Origin: an uncultured Phycisphaerae bacterium
GTDB taxonomy: Bacteria; Planctomycetota; Phycisphaerae; Phycisphaerales; SM1A02
Direction: 5' to 3'
Assembly: GCA_937899935.1 (NCBI GenBank)
Contig: CALCOW010000284.1
Coordinates: 1 to 12,992, forward strand
Length of the DNA stretch: 12,992 nt
The notes under the pieces were generated by a model. The model searched no databases. It was not told the DNA's origin and saw only the letters and a program-made list of their open reading frames with translations. Position 1 is the first letter of the stretch, and each line of letters opens with the position of its first letter. Below are positions 1-6,841 of this stretch, piece by piece. Position numbers and translations under genes: made by a program.

Positions 1-655
1 AAGCATCATCAGTTCGCTTGGCAGTTTCAACAATAGACTCGCCAGAGTCATACCCAACTAACCCGCCTTTGGTCGTACCGGCATGGAAGCAGAAAATATC
101 TGGTCGCACTTGCTCGACCATTGCCATACTGTCTTCTAAGTCAAATGCTAGTCCAATGGTGACCATCTGCATCTCACGTGCCAGCTTCAGCATGTCGATC
201 TCGTTCTGAAACGTGATTCCAGATTTGTGTAGCACCTTGTATAGGTTAGAGTCTTTATCGACATAGCTTATGGATGGCCCAATATTGGAAACACTCATGA
301 CGCCCATGTCCTGGCACTGACTCAGTACCATGCGCATGTCCTTCAGTGGATCGTTGGCATTAAGGCAAGCACATACAAACGCATCACCAGCCATCGCTGG
401 CATAATGTCTTCTCTGGTGTAATCAAGTGTCTGCTGATTTGCGTCCAGTATTGGCCACATCATAGACATGGTACCCATGCCATTGGCTCGAAGCCTTGCA
501 CCAGAAAAAGTGTTGATACAGTCCGCGCCAGCCTTTTCAAGTAACTTGGCTACCAAACCGCTACCAGCGCTCGATATGAGAATGGGTATGCGACTCTCAA
601 CTTTCTTGCGAAGTCGAGCCATAATCTCTTCTCGATTGAGCCTGACCGTAATCAT
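1..655 (-). CDS. TIM-barrel, phosphoenolpyruvate hydrolase-like family protein (N-terminal 218 aa, cut by window edge)
   Basis: The reading frame starts at ATG 655 and stays open to base 1 (218 residues), so its C-terminus lies outside the window. An AAGGG ribosome site at 665-669, 9 nt upstream, supports this start. The sequence follows the pattern of the family annotated as TIM-barrel signal transduction or 'phosphoenolpyruvate hydrolase-like' protein (Pfam PEP_hydrolase): SSAGSGLVAK near residues 28-37, GADCINTFSGARLRANGMG at about 43-61, DAN at 71-73, CLNANDP at 98-103, GVMSVSNIGPSI at 118-129, SGITFQNEIDML at 145-156, and HAGTTKGGLVG at 191-201. These are spaced like strand ends of a TIM barrel. 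The gene starts 20 nt after the aldolase-dehydrogenase stop, so the two are very likely co-transcribed. The family's biochemical role is poorly defined; I assign no reaction. Family membership is a recognition by eye. Confidence 0.8.
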   Translation of the reverse strand, partial: MITVRLNREEIMARLRKKVESRIPILISSAGSGLVAKLLEKAGADCINTFSGARLRANGMGTMSMMWPILDANQQTLDYTREDIMPAMAGDAFVCACLNANDPLKDMRMVLSQCQDMGVMSVSNIGPSISYVDKDSNLYKVLHKSGITFQNEIDMLKLAREMQMVTIGLAFDLEDSMAMVEQVRPDIFCFHAGTTKGGLVGYDSGESIVETAKRTDDA

Positions 656-675
656 CACGTATATCCCTTCTGAAC

Positions 676-2700
676 CTAACGAGGAAATCCAGCAGGTACA
701 CCACCATCGACTGGAAGTAAGGCACCTGTTGTGGGTGTCGATCTGGACGCAAAGAACAGCACCGCACGACCAACATCTTCTGCAGAGATCGTCGTTTTCA
801 ATAAGTTGCGATGACGATAAAATTCTTCGAGCTCGTCTACTTTCAAGCCTCTTGATGCTGCACGCTGAGGTCCCACTTCATTCCACAGACCAGACGGGTT
901 GTCGTGATGACCGAACACCGCGTCTGGGCAGACCATGTTCACATGAATCTTGTCATCAGCAAGTTCCATTGCAGCAACTTTGCCCAATTGTTGCGCTCCG
1001 GCTTTACTGGCGCTATAGGATGAAAAGGCGGCGCCTGGTGCTAACACATTTTTTGATGAAACGATAACAATCGATCCGCCACGACCTTGATTTTTCAAAA
1101 TCGGTATGCCCACTTTCAGTGTCAGAAATACGCCAATCTGATTGATCTCTACGACACGGCGAAAGGCACCAACGTCGTGCTCGTCAATCGGCGCCGAATG
1201 GGCAATTCCGGCATTCGGTATCAAGATGTCAAATCCACCGAATTGAAGGCAAATTTGTTCGACGGCTTTCTTAAGTGAGCTTTCATCTGTGACATCGGCT
1301 TCGACCGCAAGAACGCCCTCAACACCAAGGCGATCTGCAACGATCTCGGCCTCATGCTTTCGTATGTCCAGCAAAACAACAGAAGCGCCAGCGTCCGTGA
1401 GTACTTTGGCAATCCCCTCACCAATAGCACCGGCCCCACCAGTTAATACTGCCACTTGGCCTTCAAGTGGTTTGCGGGCTTGCTTTGCTAGCTTTGCCTG
1501 TTCAAGCGTCCAGTACTCCATGTCAAAGAGATCCAGATCAGGCAAACCCTGGTAGGTGCCCAGATTGGCACCGGCCACTTTTGTTAAGACCGTGTGCTCC
1601 CCAATGTCACCTGCTATCCGAGCTGCTTTTTTTGTAGTTCCCGCAGCGACCAGTCCCAGACCTGGAACCAGGATCACCCTTGGACTCGGATCAAGGGCTG
1701 TTCGTGCGCCGCGCGCTGCACATCCTCGTTTGTAGTAGTCCTCATACGTCTGGACATAACGATCAATAACATCACCGATTGATTGTTTATCAGGATCAAA
1801 CCAACACGGTAAACTTTTCGTTCTGATCGTGTGATCTGGCGTTAATGGTGGGCTTATCAGTAACTCTTCTGCATCAGAACGTGCTAAAGCAGCAACAAGC
1901 CAAGGCCATTGTCGCGTTTCGAGGACAAGCATATGCTTTCCACCCAGTCGCCCTCGCAAGGCTGGAAGAATGCTTGATGGTGATCTTGTTGGTTCAACCA
2001 CCGCCTCCATTACCTTTCGGTAGTCATTCTTAAAGTAAGAGCCAGCTAGATTCACAAGCTCAAGATGCCGGTGGAGCGACTCTTCTCCAGTTTCTGCAAA
2101 CGTAAAGAGCCCATGTTTGTGAAGGAACACGCCCTCGACATCGGGATTCTCATCGACCGCATCAGCCACTGCTTTCGATAAAGGGAAGCCCGGCATAATG
2201 AAAGGCAGTGCCACGACACGATTACCGAATATCTCCTGACACAACTCGTGTCCATTAACTCGGTTTGAAATCGCTAAGATTGCATCAGCGTGGCTATGAT
2301 CGATAAATCGATGTGGCAAAAATGCATGCAACAGCGTCTCGATTGATGGTGAGGGACCACTCGGATCAATCATGCAACGCCTGACACATCGCACCATCTC
2401 TTCATCAGAAAGATCATCTAATGTTCGCAGCTTGCGTAATTGCTCAAGATCCAGGGCAGGAAACCCCGCCTCTTCGATTGTTGCAAGATCCCAGCCCGAG
2501 CCTTTGACCCAGATGACATCGATTGTCTGCCCGCTGACATCAACAATACGCCCCTTCGCGGAAGTATTTCCTCCACCATGGAGAACCAATGATGGATCAG
2601 ACCCCAGCAGTCGACTGGTTCTGACACGCTCTTGCAGCGTCTGCTCTGCACATTCCATGATCTCAGGCCTTGTTTTCATATTGTCTCTGAGGCTGGTCAT
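676..2700 (-). CDS. Bifunctional class II aldolase / short-chain dehydrogenase (RhaD-ADH type fusion)
   Basis: This 674-residue cytosolic enzyme is a fusion of two catalytic domains. Residues ~15-230 are a class II (zinc) aldolase/epimerase domain, with the HGGGNTS phosphate-site motif at 41-47, HSH at 135-137 and HKHG at 194-197 providing metal ligands. A linker follows, and residues ~412-670 are a short-chain dehydrogenase with nucleotide-binding TGGAGAIG at 420-427, NAG at 496-498, serines 548-549, and catalytic YSASK with Tyr562 and Lys566. Fusions of this kind cleave a ketose phosphate or sugar acid and oxidise the aldehyde product; the best-known example is rhamnulose-1-phosphate aldolase/lactaldehyde dehydrogenase. 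The substrate here cannot be told from sequence. It lies 40 nt after the MFS gene and 20 nt before the TIM-barrel gene in one operon. The start is uncertain: ATG 2700 has no ribosome site at normal distance, and ATG 2679 (residue 8) is an alternative. Confidence 0.88.
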   Translation of the reverse strand: MTSLRDNMKTRPEIMECAEQTLQERVRTSRLLGSDPSLVLHGGGNTSAKGRIVDVSGQTIDVIWVKGSGWDLATIEEAGFPALDLEQLRKLRTLDDLSDEEMVRCVRRCMIDPSGPSPSIETLLHAFLPHRFIDHSHADAILAISNRVNGHELCQEIFGNRVVALPFIMPGFPLSKAVADAVDENPDVEGVFLHKHGLFTFAETGEESLHRHLELVNLAGSYFKNDYRKVMEAVVEPTRSPSSILPALRGRLGGKHMLVLETRQWPWLVAALARSDAEELLISPPLTPDHTIRTKSLPCWFDPDKQSIGDVIDRYVQTYEDYYKRGCAARGARTALDPSPRVILVPGLGLVAAGTTKKAARIAGDIGEHTVLTKVAGANLGTYQGLPDLDLFDMEYWTLEQAKLAKQARKPLEGQVAVLTGGAGAIGEGIAKVLTDAGASVVLLDIRKHEAEIVADRLGVEGVLAVEADVTDESSLKKAVEQICLQFGGFDILIPNAGIAHSAPIDEHDVGAFRRVVEINQIGVFLTLKVGIPILKNQGRGGSIVIVSSKNVLAPGAAFSSYSASKAGAQQLGKVAAMELADDKIHVNMVCPDAVFGHHDNPSGLWNEVGPQRAASRGLKVDELEEFYRHRNLLKTTISAEDVGRAVLFFASRSTPTTGALLPVDGGVPAGFPR

Positions 2701-2708
2701 TGAAGCAT
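2697..2708 (-). other. Possible three-codon leader ORF (M-L-Q-stop) coupled to the aldolase-dehydrogenase start
   Basis: On the minus strand an ATG at 2708-2706 is followed by CTT, CAA and TGA. The TGA (2699-2697) overlaps the ATG at 2700-2698 in an ATGA junction. The only good ribosome site in the gap, AGGAA at 2722-2718, sits 9 nt before this mini-ORF but 17 nt before the annotated start. The geometry would suit translational coupling by re-initiation, but a three-codon ORF can easily arise by chance. Confidence 0.25.
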
Positions 2709-2740
2709 GCTAATCGGTTCCTGCACGGAGGGGTGGCAGA

Positions 2741-3961
2741 TCATGAAGTTGCTGGCATCTCCCGCCTCAAAGCCCATCTAGCCAGCAAGAATGCCACCGT
2801 CTCCAAGCTGACCAGCACAAGAAAGACCAAGGCCATCGGTAGCTGCGTTGTCATGGTGAGCATCCCCCCCACTGCCACCGCGATACCCACGCCAACAAAT
2901 CCCACCGTACTCACGAGAGCGCTAGCGATTCCAACACGTTCTGGGAACAAACTCACCGCAAGCGCAACACTTGCGGGGCAGGTCATGGCCGATCCGATGA
3001 GCGTCACACCAAGGGTGATTGATATAACCAAAGCATTCAATGGTGCCACGAGCCCCGAAATGAGGAGACCGACTGTACCGCACCAGATTAAACATAAACC
3101 AATGATAATCAATCCCAGTGGGGATATGACCTTCGCCAGTAGTCCAACTGCACCATTGCCAATCAGATTCCCAAAGCCAATGGCCAGTGCAATAAAACCA
3201 TATGTTCGAGCTGTGAATTCCATCTCCTCTTGGTAAAGAAAAGGTGCTGCCGCAACGAAGACAAACTGAATCGATGCTCCGAACATGAATACACAGCACA
3301 GTGTGAGATAAGACTTATTTGCTAGCGTTGCTCCACATGATTTCAGAACACTTTTAATTTTTAGTGGCTGGCGACGCTCAGGCGGAAGTGTCTCCGGAAG
3401 CGTCCACCAAAACAGGGCCAACAACCCCGCCATGAAACCGGCCAGAATCCAGAACATCGGTCGCCAGCCAAGGCTATGTACCACGATGCCACCGACTCCA
3501 GGTGCAATGACTGGAACACTTGCCCATGCTGCACCGAGCACACCAAATGCCCGAGTGAGTTGATGCCCAGAATAGGAATCCCCAGCATAGGCATAACAAA
3601 TGACAAAGCCACTGGCGGCAAAGAAACCTTCAAACGCTCTGGCAATAAAAAGAACTTCGATACTGGGCGCAATAGCACATCCGATGGTGCTCAGTATCAA
3701 GCCTACGAGTGATACAAGTAACACCTTTCGTCGCCCGAGAGCATCAGAGATTGCACCAATCGGCACATTTCCCAAACCAGAAAAGATAATAAAAATGGTG
3801 ACTGTAAACTGTGTTAGTGTGGCGGATGTCTGTAGATCTTTGGCTATATCCGGTAGTGCTGGACTATAAAAGTCCAGTGGCACCTGACCCAATGGAATAA
3901 TCAACACGATCAAGAACAGAAACAGCCAACCACGATGGGGCTCTTGTGTTGTTTGAGTCAT
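2741..3961 (-). CDS. MFS transporter, Bcr/CflA-like drug/metabolite efflux family (DHA1)
   Basis: A 406-residue inner-membrane protein made of about 12 hydrophobic segments, the usual size for Bcr/CflA exporters. Helix 1 (residues ~12-28) runs into LDFYSPALPDIA at 29-40, the family's D-x-Y-x-P-A-L-P signature. The MFS loop 2-3 motif, ISDALGRRKVLL, is at 71-82, and a helix 5 motif with APGVGG is at 153-158. A proton-driven antiporter exporting a small molecule is the family expectation; the substrate is unknown. The start was placed at ATG 3961 because GGAAG at 3972-3968 is 6 nt upstream and the hydrophobic core begins soon after. The frame is open further upstream to a TTG at 4099, but those 46 residues are polar and unlike the family. 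It is the first gene of the leftward operon and is divergent from preA. Confidence 0.87.
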   Translation of the reverse strand: MTQTTQEPHRGWLFLFLIVLIIPLGQVPLDFYSPALPDIAKDLQTSATLTQFTVTIFIIFSGLGNVPIGAISDALGRRKVLLVSLVGLILSTIGCAIAPSIEVLFIARAFEGFFAASGFVICYAYAGDSYSGHQLTRAFGVLGAAWASVPVIAPGVGGIVVHSLGWRPMFWILAGFMAGLLALFWWTLPETLPPERRQPLKIKSVLKSCGATLANKSYLTLCCVFMFGASIQFVFVAAAPFLYQEEMEFTARTYGFIALAIGFGNLIGNGAVGLLAKVISPLGLIIIGLCLIWCGTVGLLISGLVAPLNALVISITLGVTLIGSAMTCPASVALAVSLFPERVGIASALVSTVGFVGVGIAVAVGGMLTMTTQLPMALVFLVLVSLETVAFLLARWALRREMPATS

Positions 3962-3981
3962 GTGGATCTTCCATTTTCTGG

Positions 3982-4003
3982 ATACATTATCTACTGAATG
4001 TAT
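3982..4003. promoter_or_regulatory. Perfect inverted repeat, candidate operator
   Basis: ATACATT at 3982-3988 and AATGTAT at 3997-4003 are exact reverse complements (7-bp arms, 8-nt spacer). On the minus strand it overlaps GATAAT (3991-3986) and TACAAT (4007-4002), both -10-like boxes for the MFS operon. The position and symmetry suit a dimeric repressor site. No regulator in the window can be assigned to it. Confidence 0.4.
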
Positions 4004-4023
4004 TGTAGTTTTTATACCGCCAT

Positions 4024-4053
4024 TTGACTGAGCAGAAAAACCCCGAATAAGAT
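4024..4053 (+). promoter_or_regulatory. Possible sigma-70 promoter for preA
   Basis: TTGACT (4024-4029) and TAAGAT (4048-4053) are separated by 18 nt and resemble -35 and -10 boxes (5/6 and 4/6 matches to consensus). Transcription from here would leave a leader of about 125 nt before preA, containing the 4130-4152 inverted repeat. Seen by eye only. Confidence 0.35.
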
Positions 4054-4129
4054 GAGTAAAACGGCCCAATTTATGTCGTATTCTGCCGACCGCAAGCAAC
4101 TCACCTTTAGGAAGATAAGAGGCTCATTT

Positions 4130-4152
4130 GATCAGGTATCCTATGGCTGATC
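4130..4152. repeat. Inverted repeat in the preA leader
   Basis: GATCAG (4130-4135) and CTGATC (4147-4152) are perfect reverse complements around an 11-nt spacer. It lies 33 nt before the preA ATG and could be an operator or a leader RNA hairpin. The stem is only 6 bp, so the functional claim is weak. Confidence 0.3.
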
Positions 4153-4184
4153 TTCAGTGATTTAGGACATGAAGGATTTCTTGA

Positions 4185-5438
4185 ATGGCAACGCTACAAG
4201 TTGAAGTTGATGGCCTCAAACTACCCAATCCATTTGTTGTTGGATCTGGGCCACCGGGCACCAATGCCAATGTCATTGGCAAAGCCTTCAAAGAAGGCTG
4301 GGGAGCAGTGATCGCAAAAACTATTTCGCTGGAGGCTGATAAAGTCACCAACGTAGCACCGCGATATGCCCGAATGCGTGCCAGTGAAACGAGAGAAGTC
4401 ATTGGCTGGGAGAACATCGAACTCATCTCTGATCGTTCTTTTGAGGTTTGGATTGATGAGTTTAAAAAGGTCAAAGATGCCTATCCAGATGGAATACTCA
4501 TTGCCTCGATTATGGAAGAGTATCGAAAGGACGCTTGGCAAGAAATTACTGAGCGTTGCCAGGATGCGGGTGTTGATGCCTTTGAACTTAATTTTTCATG
4601 CCCCCATGGTCTTCCCGAACGCAAGATGGGATCCGCTATGGGACAGGATTGTGAAATCGTTCAAGAAGTGAGCCTTTGGGTCAATGAAGTTGCCACTGTT
4701 CCAGTCTGGGCAAAGATGACGCCGAACATAACGCACATCGAAGATCCCGCCCGAGCCGCCTTAATGGCTGGCTGCGAGGGAGTTTCTGCTATTAACACCA
4801 TTTTGAGTGTCATGAGCGTCGACCTTAATACCCTAAGACCTGAGCCAACAGTAGAAGGCTTCACGGTACCCGGTGGTTATTCATGCAAAGCTGTTCGTCC
4901 AATTGCTCTTCGCATGGTCATGGAGCTTGCCACCATGATGTATGGCGGCAACTCCGGTGCACCAATTCCTCCGGCGCTTGATGCCATCGCTCCACCAGAT
5001 CGCAAGGGGACTTCGGTCGAACGAGAAAGTATCTCCCCTATCGGTCACTTTCAACCTCAGACATGTAAAGGCAACTTCCATGACCGTAGCCTCTCGGCTA
5101 TTGGTGGCATCGAGACTGGTGACGATGCAGCGCAGTTCATTTTATTAGGTGCTTCGACCGTCCAAGTCTGCACTGGCGTCATGATACATGGGTACAGTGT
5201 GGTGCAGTCAATGTGTGATCAACTGGAAGCTTTTATGGAACAACATGGTTTCCAAAGCATCGAAGATTTTCGGGGACACGCCCTGCAATACTTCACGACC
5301 CATGCAGAACTTGTCCGCCGCCAATCTGATATCAAGACTGCAGAAAAAGCCGCTCGCAAAAAAATGGTGACAGAAGACAAAGGATGGGATGGAGATAAGT
5401 TTGTAGAACAATCAAATGACTTAGTGGCCAATGACTAA
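4185..5438 (+). CDS. preA: PreA-like dihydropyrimidine dehydrogenase (FMN subunit) lacking the ferredoxin domain
   Basis: A 417-residue FMN TIM-barrel enzyme of the dihydroorotate/dihydropyrimidine dehydrogenase family, expected to reduce uracil or thymine to the 5,6-dihydro form, the first step of the reductive pathway encoded opposite. Motifs: NPF 15-17, AKT 44-46, ASIM 107-110, NFSCPHG 136-142, KMTPNI 177-182, SAINT 201-205, a glycine-rich loop GGYSCKAVRPIAL 230-242, SAIGGIE 304-310 and LLGASTVQVCTGVM 320-333. ATG 4185 has GAAGG 9 nt upstream. Three oddities: no CxxCxxC cluster motif exists anywhere, so the C-terminal ferredoxin domain of E. coli PreA is replaced by a short charged tail (~375-417); about 45 residues (~254-300) are inserted before the GGIE strand; and Met152 occupies the place of mammalian DPD's catalytic Cys. 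PreT is absent from the window. The fold assignment is firm; the exact reaction is less certain. Confidence 0.82.
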   Translation: MATLQVEVDGLKLPNPFVVGSGPPGTNANVIGKAFKEGWGAVIAKTISLEADKVTNVAPRYARMRASETREVIGWENIELISDRSFEVWIDEFKKVKDAYPDGILIASIMEEYRKDAWQEITERCQDAGVDAFELNFSCPHGLPERKMGSAMGQDCEIVQEVSLWVNEVATVPVWAKMTPNITHIEDPARAALMAGCEGVSAINTILSVMSVDLNTLRPEPTVEGFTVPGGYSCKAVRPIALRMVMELATMMYGGNSGAPIPPALDAIAPPDRKGTSVERESISPIGHFQPQTCKGNFHDRSLSAIGGIETGDDAAQFILLGASTVQVCTGVMIHGYSVVQSMCDQLEAFMEQHGFQSIEDFRGHALQYFTTHAELVRRQSDIKTAEKAARKKMVTEDKGWDGDKFVEQSNDLVAND

Positions 5439-6838
5439 TGACCTATGAAGGCTCGATCGATGTACTGTCCAATGGCTGCTTCACCGACGTATTTGCCTCG
5501 CTTCGCTACAACCTGACCACGTAGTGTTACGACTTCAGCGCGACCGCAGCGTTCCATACCCTCAAACCCGCAATAATCCACTTTCGAAAGACCATCAGCA
5601 ACAGTGAATGTGCCTTTGAAGTCCGGATCATAGACCACTAAATCAGCGTCAGACCCAATGGCAATGTCGCCTTTTCGAGGATACATGCCGAAGATCTTGG
5701 CTGCCTGTGTCGAACATGAATCGACCATGGTTTTGAGATCTATTTGCCCCTTACATACTCCATAGGTGTGAATCAGATCAACACGCTCTTGCACTGACGG
5801 TATGCCATTGGGTATCGCGGTAAATGCATCCCGTCCCATTTCTTTCTGCCCTGCAAAATTAAAAGGTGCATGATCTGTTCCAATAGTTGCAATATCACGG
5901 GCTTCCAAAGCAGCCCATAGTGATGCATGCTCTTCAGCATCACGAAGTGGTGGTGACATCACATACTTTGCCCCTTCGAATCCATTTCGCTCTGTGAAGG
6001 ACTTGTCGAGAATCAGGTGCGGCGCGACTGATTCAACGGAAACATTGACGCCTCGATCTCGCGCCTTGAGTGCTTCTTGCAGCGCCGCATGACAAGAGGT
6101 GTGAACGATATATATAGGCGCGCCTGTTAATTCAGCAAATGTACAAAGATGATTAACACCAGAAGCTTCTACGCTACGTGGACGGGAAGGCTCATGCCAC
6201 TGCGGCCCTGTCTTACCTGAATTGATTAGTTGTTGCTGCATCGCATCAATTGCTTCGGCATTTTCACAGTGGGCCGTCACCACCACGTTGAGATCACGTG
6301 CCATCTCAAGTAGAGCAAAGAGATTTTCATCTGAGATATCTAGCGCACCTTTGTACGCGAGAAAGATCTTAAAAGAACGAACGCCCTCTTTTGCAACAAG
6401 ATCTTGCACTTGTTTGCGCGCTAGATCATCAAAGCGTACCACTGATAAATGAAAGCCATAGTCACAGCATGAACCACGACTGGCATCTTCAGCAAGTGAT
6501 TTCCACTCTTTGAATGCAACTTCTGGCTCATCCTCTGGGCCCGGACAAATCATTTCAATGATCGAGGTTGTCCCACCAACAAGTGCCGCCTGTGTCGCTG
6601 AGGCGTGATCATCAATGGCATTGGTACCCATAAATGGTAGGTGGATATGTACATGTGGATCAATAAAGCCAGGAAAGACGAGCATGTCTTTCGCATCAAT
6701 GATCTTGGTATCAGGTGGCAGAGATTGAGTATCAATGCCTGCCTCAAGGCGCGTAATAGTCGACTGCTCTGCGTACACATCGACCTTCATATCCTGATCG
6801 GCAGTCACAACTCGGCCATTACGGATCAATAGAGACAT
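5435..6838 (-). CDS. hydA: Dihydropyrimidinase (hydantoinase family, cyclic amidohydrolase)
   Basis: A 467-residue cytosolic metal enzyme that opens the dihydrouracil or dihydrothymine ring to give N-carbamoyl-beta-amino acids. All expected dihydropyrimidinase features are present: FPGFIDPHVHIHLPFMG at 55-71 with metal ligands His62 and His64, SFKIFLAYKG at 155-164 with the lysine to be carbamylated (Lys157) and substrate-binding Tyr162, HCENAEAI at 190-197 (His190), HTSCH at 246-250 (His246), and GTDHAPF at 320-326 (Asp322). The C-terminal strand-rich segment with SDADLVVYDPD (396-406) is typical. Length is normal for the family. Its ATG is 3 nt after the aminotransferase stop, with GAGGA 10 nt upstream inside that gene, so the two are tightly coupled. 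Its stop overlaps the end of the convergent preA by 4 nt. A plain hydantoinase role is possible, but the neighbours favour pyrimidine degradation. Confidence 0.93.
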   Translation of the reverse strand: MSLLIRNGRVVTADQDMKVDVYAEQSTITRLEAGIDTQSLPPDTKIIDAKDMLVFPGFIDPHVHIHLPFMGTNAIDDHASATQAALVGGTTSIIEMICPGPEDEPEVAFKEWKSLAEDASRGSCCDYGFHLSVVRFDDLARKQVQDLVAKEGVRSFKIFLAYKGALDISDENLFALLEMARDLNVVVTAHCENAEAIDAMQQQLINSGKTGPQWHEPSRPRSVEASGVNHLCTFAELTGAPIYIVHTSCHAALQEALKARDRGVNVSVESVAPHLILDKSFTERNGFEGAKYVMSPPLRDAEEHASLWAALEARDIATIGTDHAPFNFAGQKEMGRDAFTAIPNGIPSVQERVDLIHTYGVCKGQIDLKTMVDSCSTQAAKIFGMYPRKGDIAIGSDADLVVYDPDFKGTFTVADGLSKVDYCGFEGMERCGRAEVVTLRGQVVAKRGKYVGEAAIGQYIDRAFIGH

Positions 6839-6841
6839 GTC

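Larger units (their letters stand above)
3962..4184. promoter_or_regulatory. Divergent intergenic region between the MFS operon and preA
   Basis: These 223 nt separate two genes read in opposite directions and so should hold both promoters. They contain an inverted repeat near the MFS side (3982-4003), a sigma-70-like box pair pointing towards preA (4024-4053) and a second inverted repeat in the presumed preA leader (4130-4152). No regulator gene is adjacent. Confidence 0.6.

Noticed and set aside
468..1067. A 199-codon plus-strand reading frame
   Set aside because: It lies antisense to the aldolase-dehydrogenase and TIM-barrel genes, has no recognisable motif, and is rich in improbable composition such as His/Leu/Arg runs.
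2700..3236. A 178-codon plus-strand reading frame
   Set aside because: It is entirely antisense to the MFS gene, and its Thr/Pro/Ala-rich composition is the mirror of membrane codons.
3962..4099. A 46-residue N-terminal extension of the MFS protein starting at TTG 4099
   Set aside because: The residues are polar and basic, unlike the family's start. A good GGAAG site precedes ATG 3961, and the extension would read through the likely promoter and operator.
5300..5438. A frameshift at the preA C-terminus that had removed a ferredoxin domain
   Set aside because: No CxxCxxC pattern is visible in the other frames before the convergent gene, which is itself intact, so there is no space for a lost domain here.
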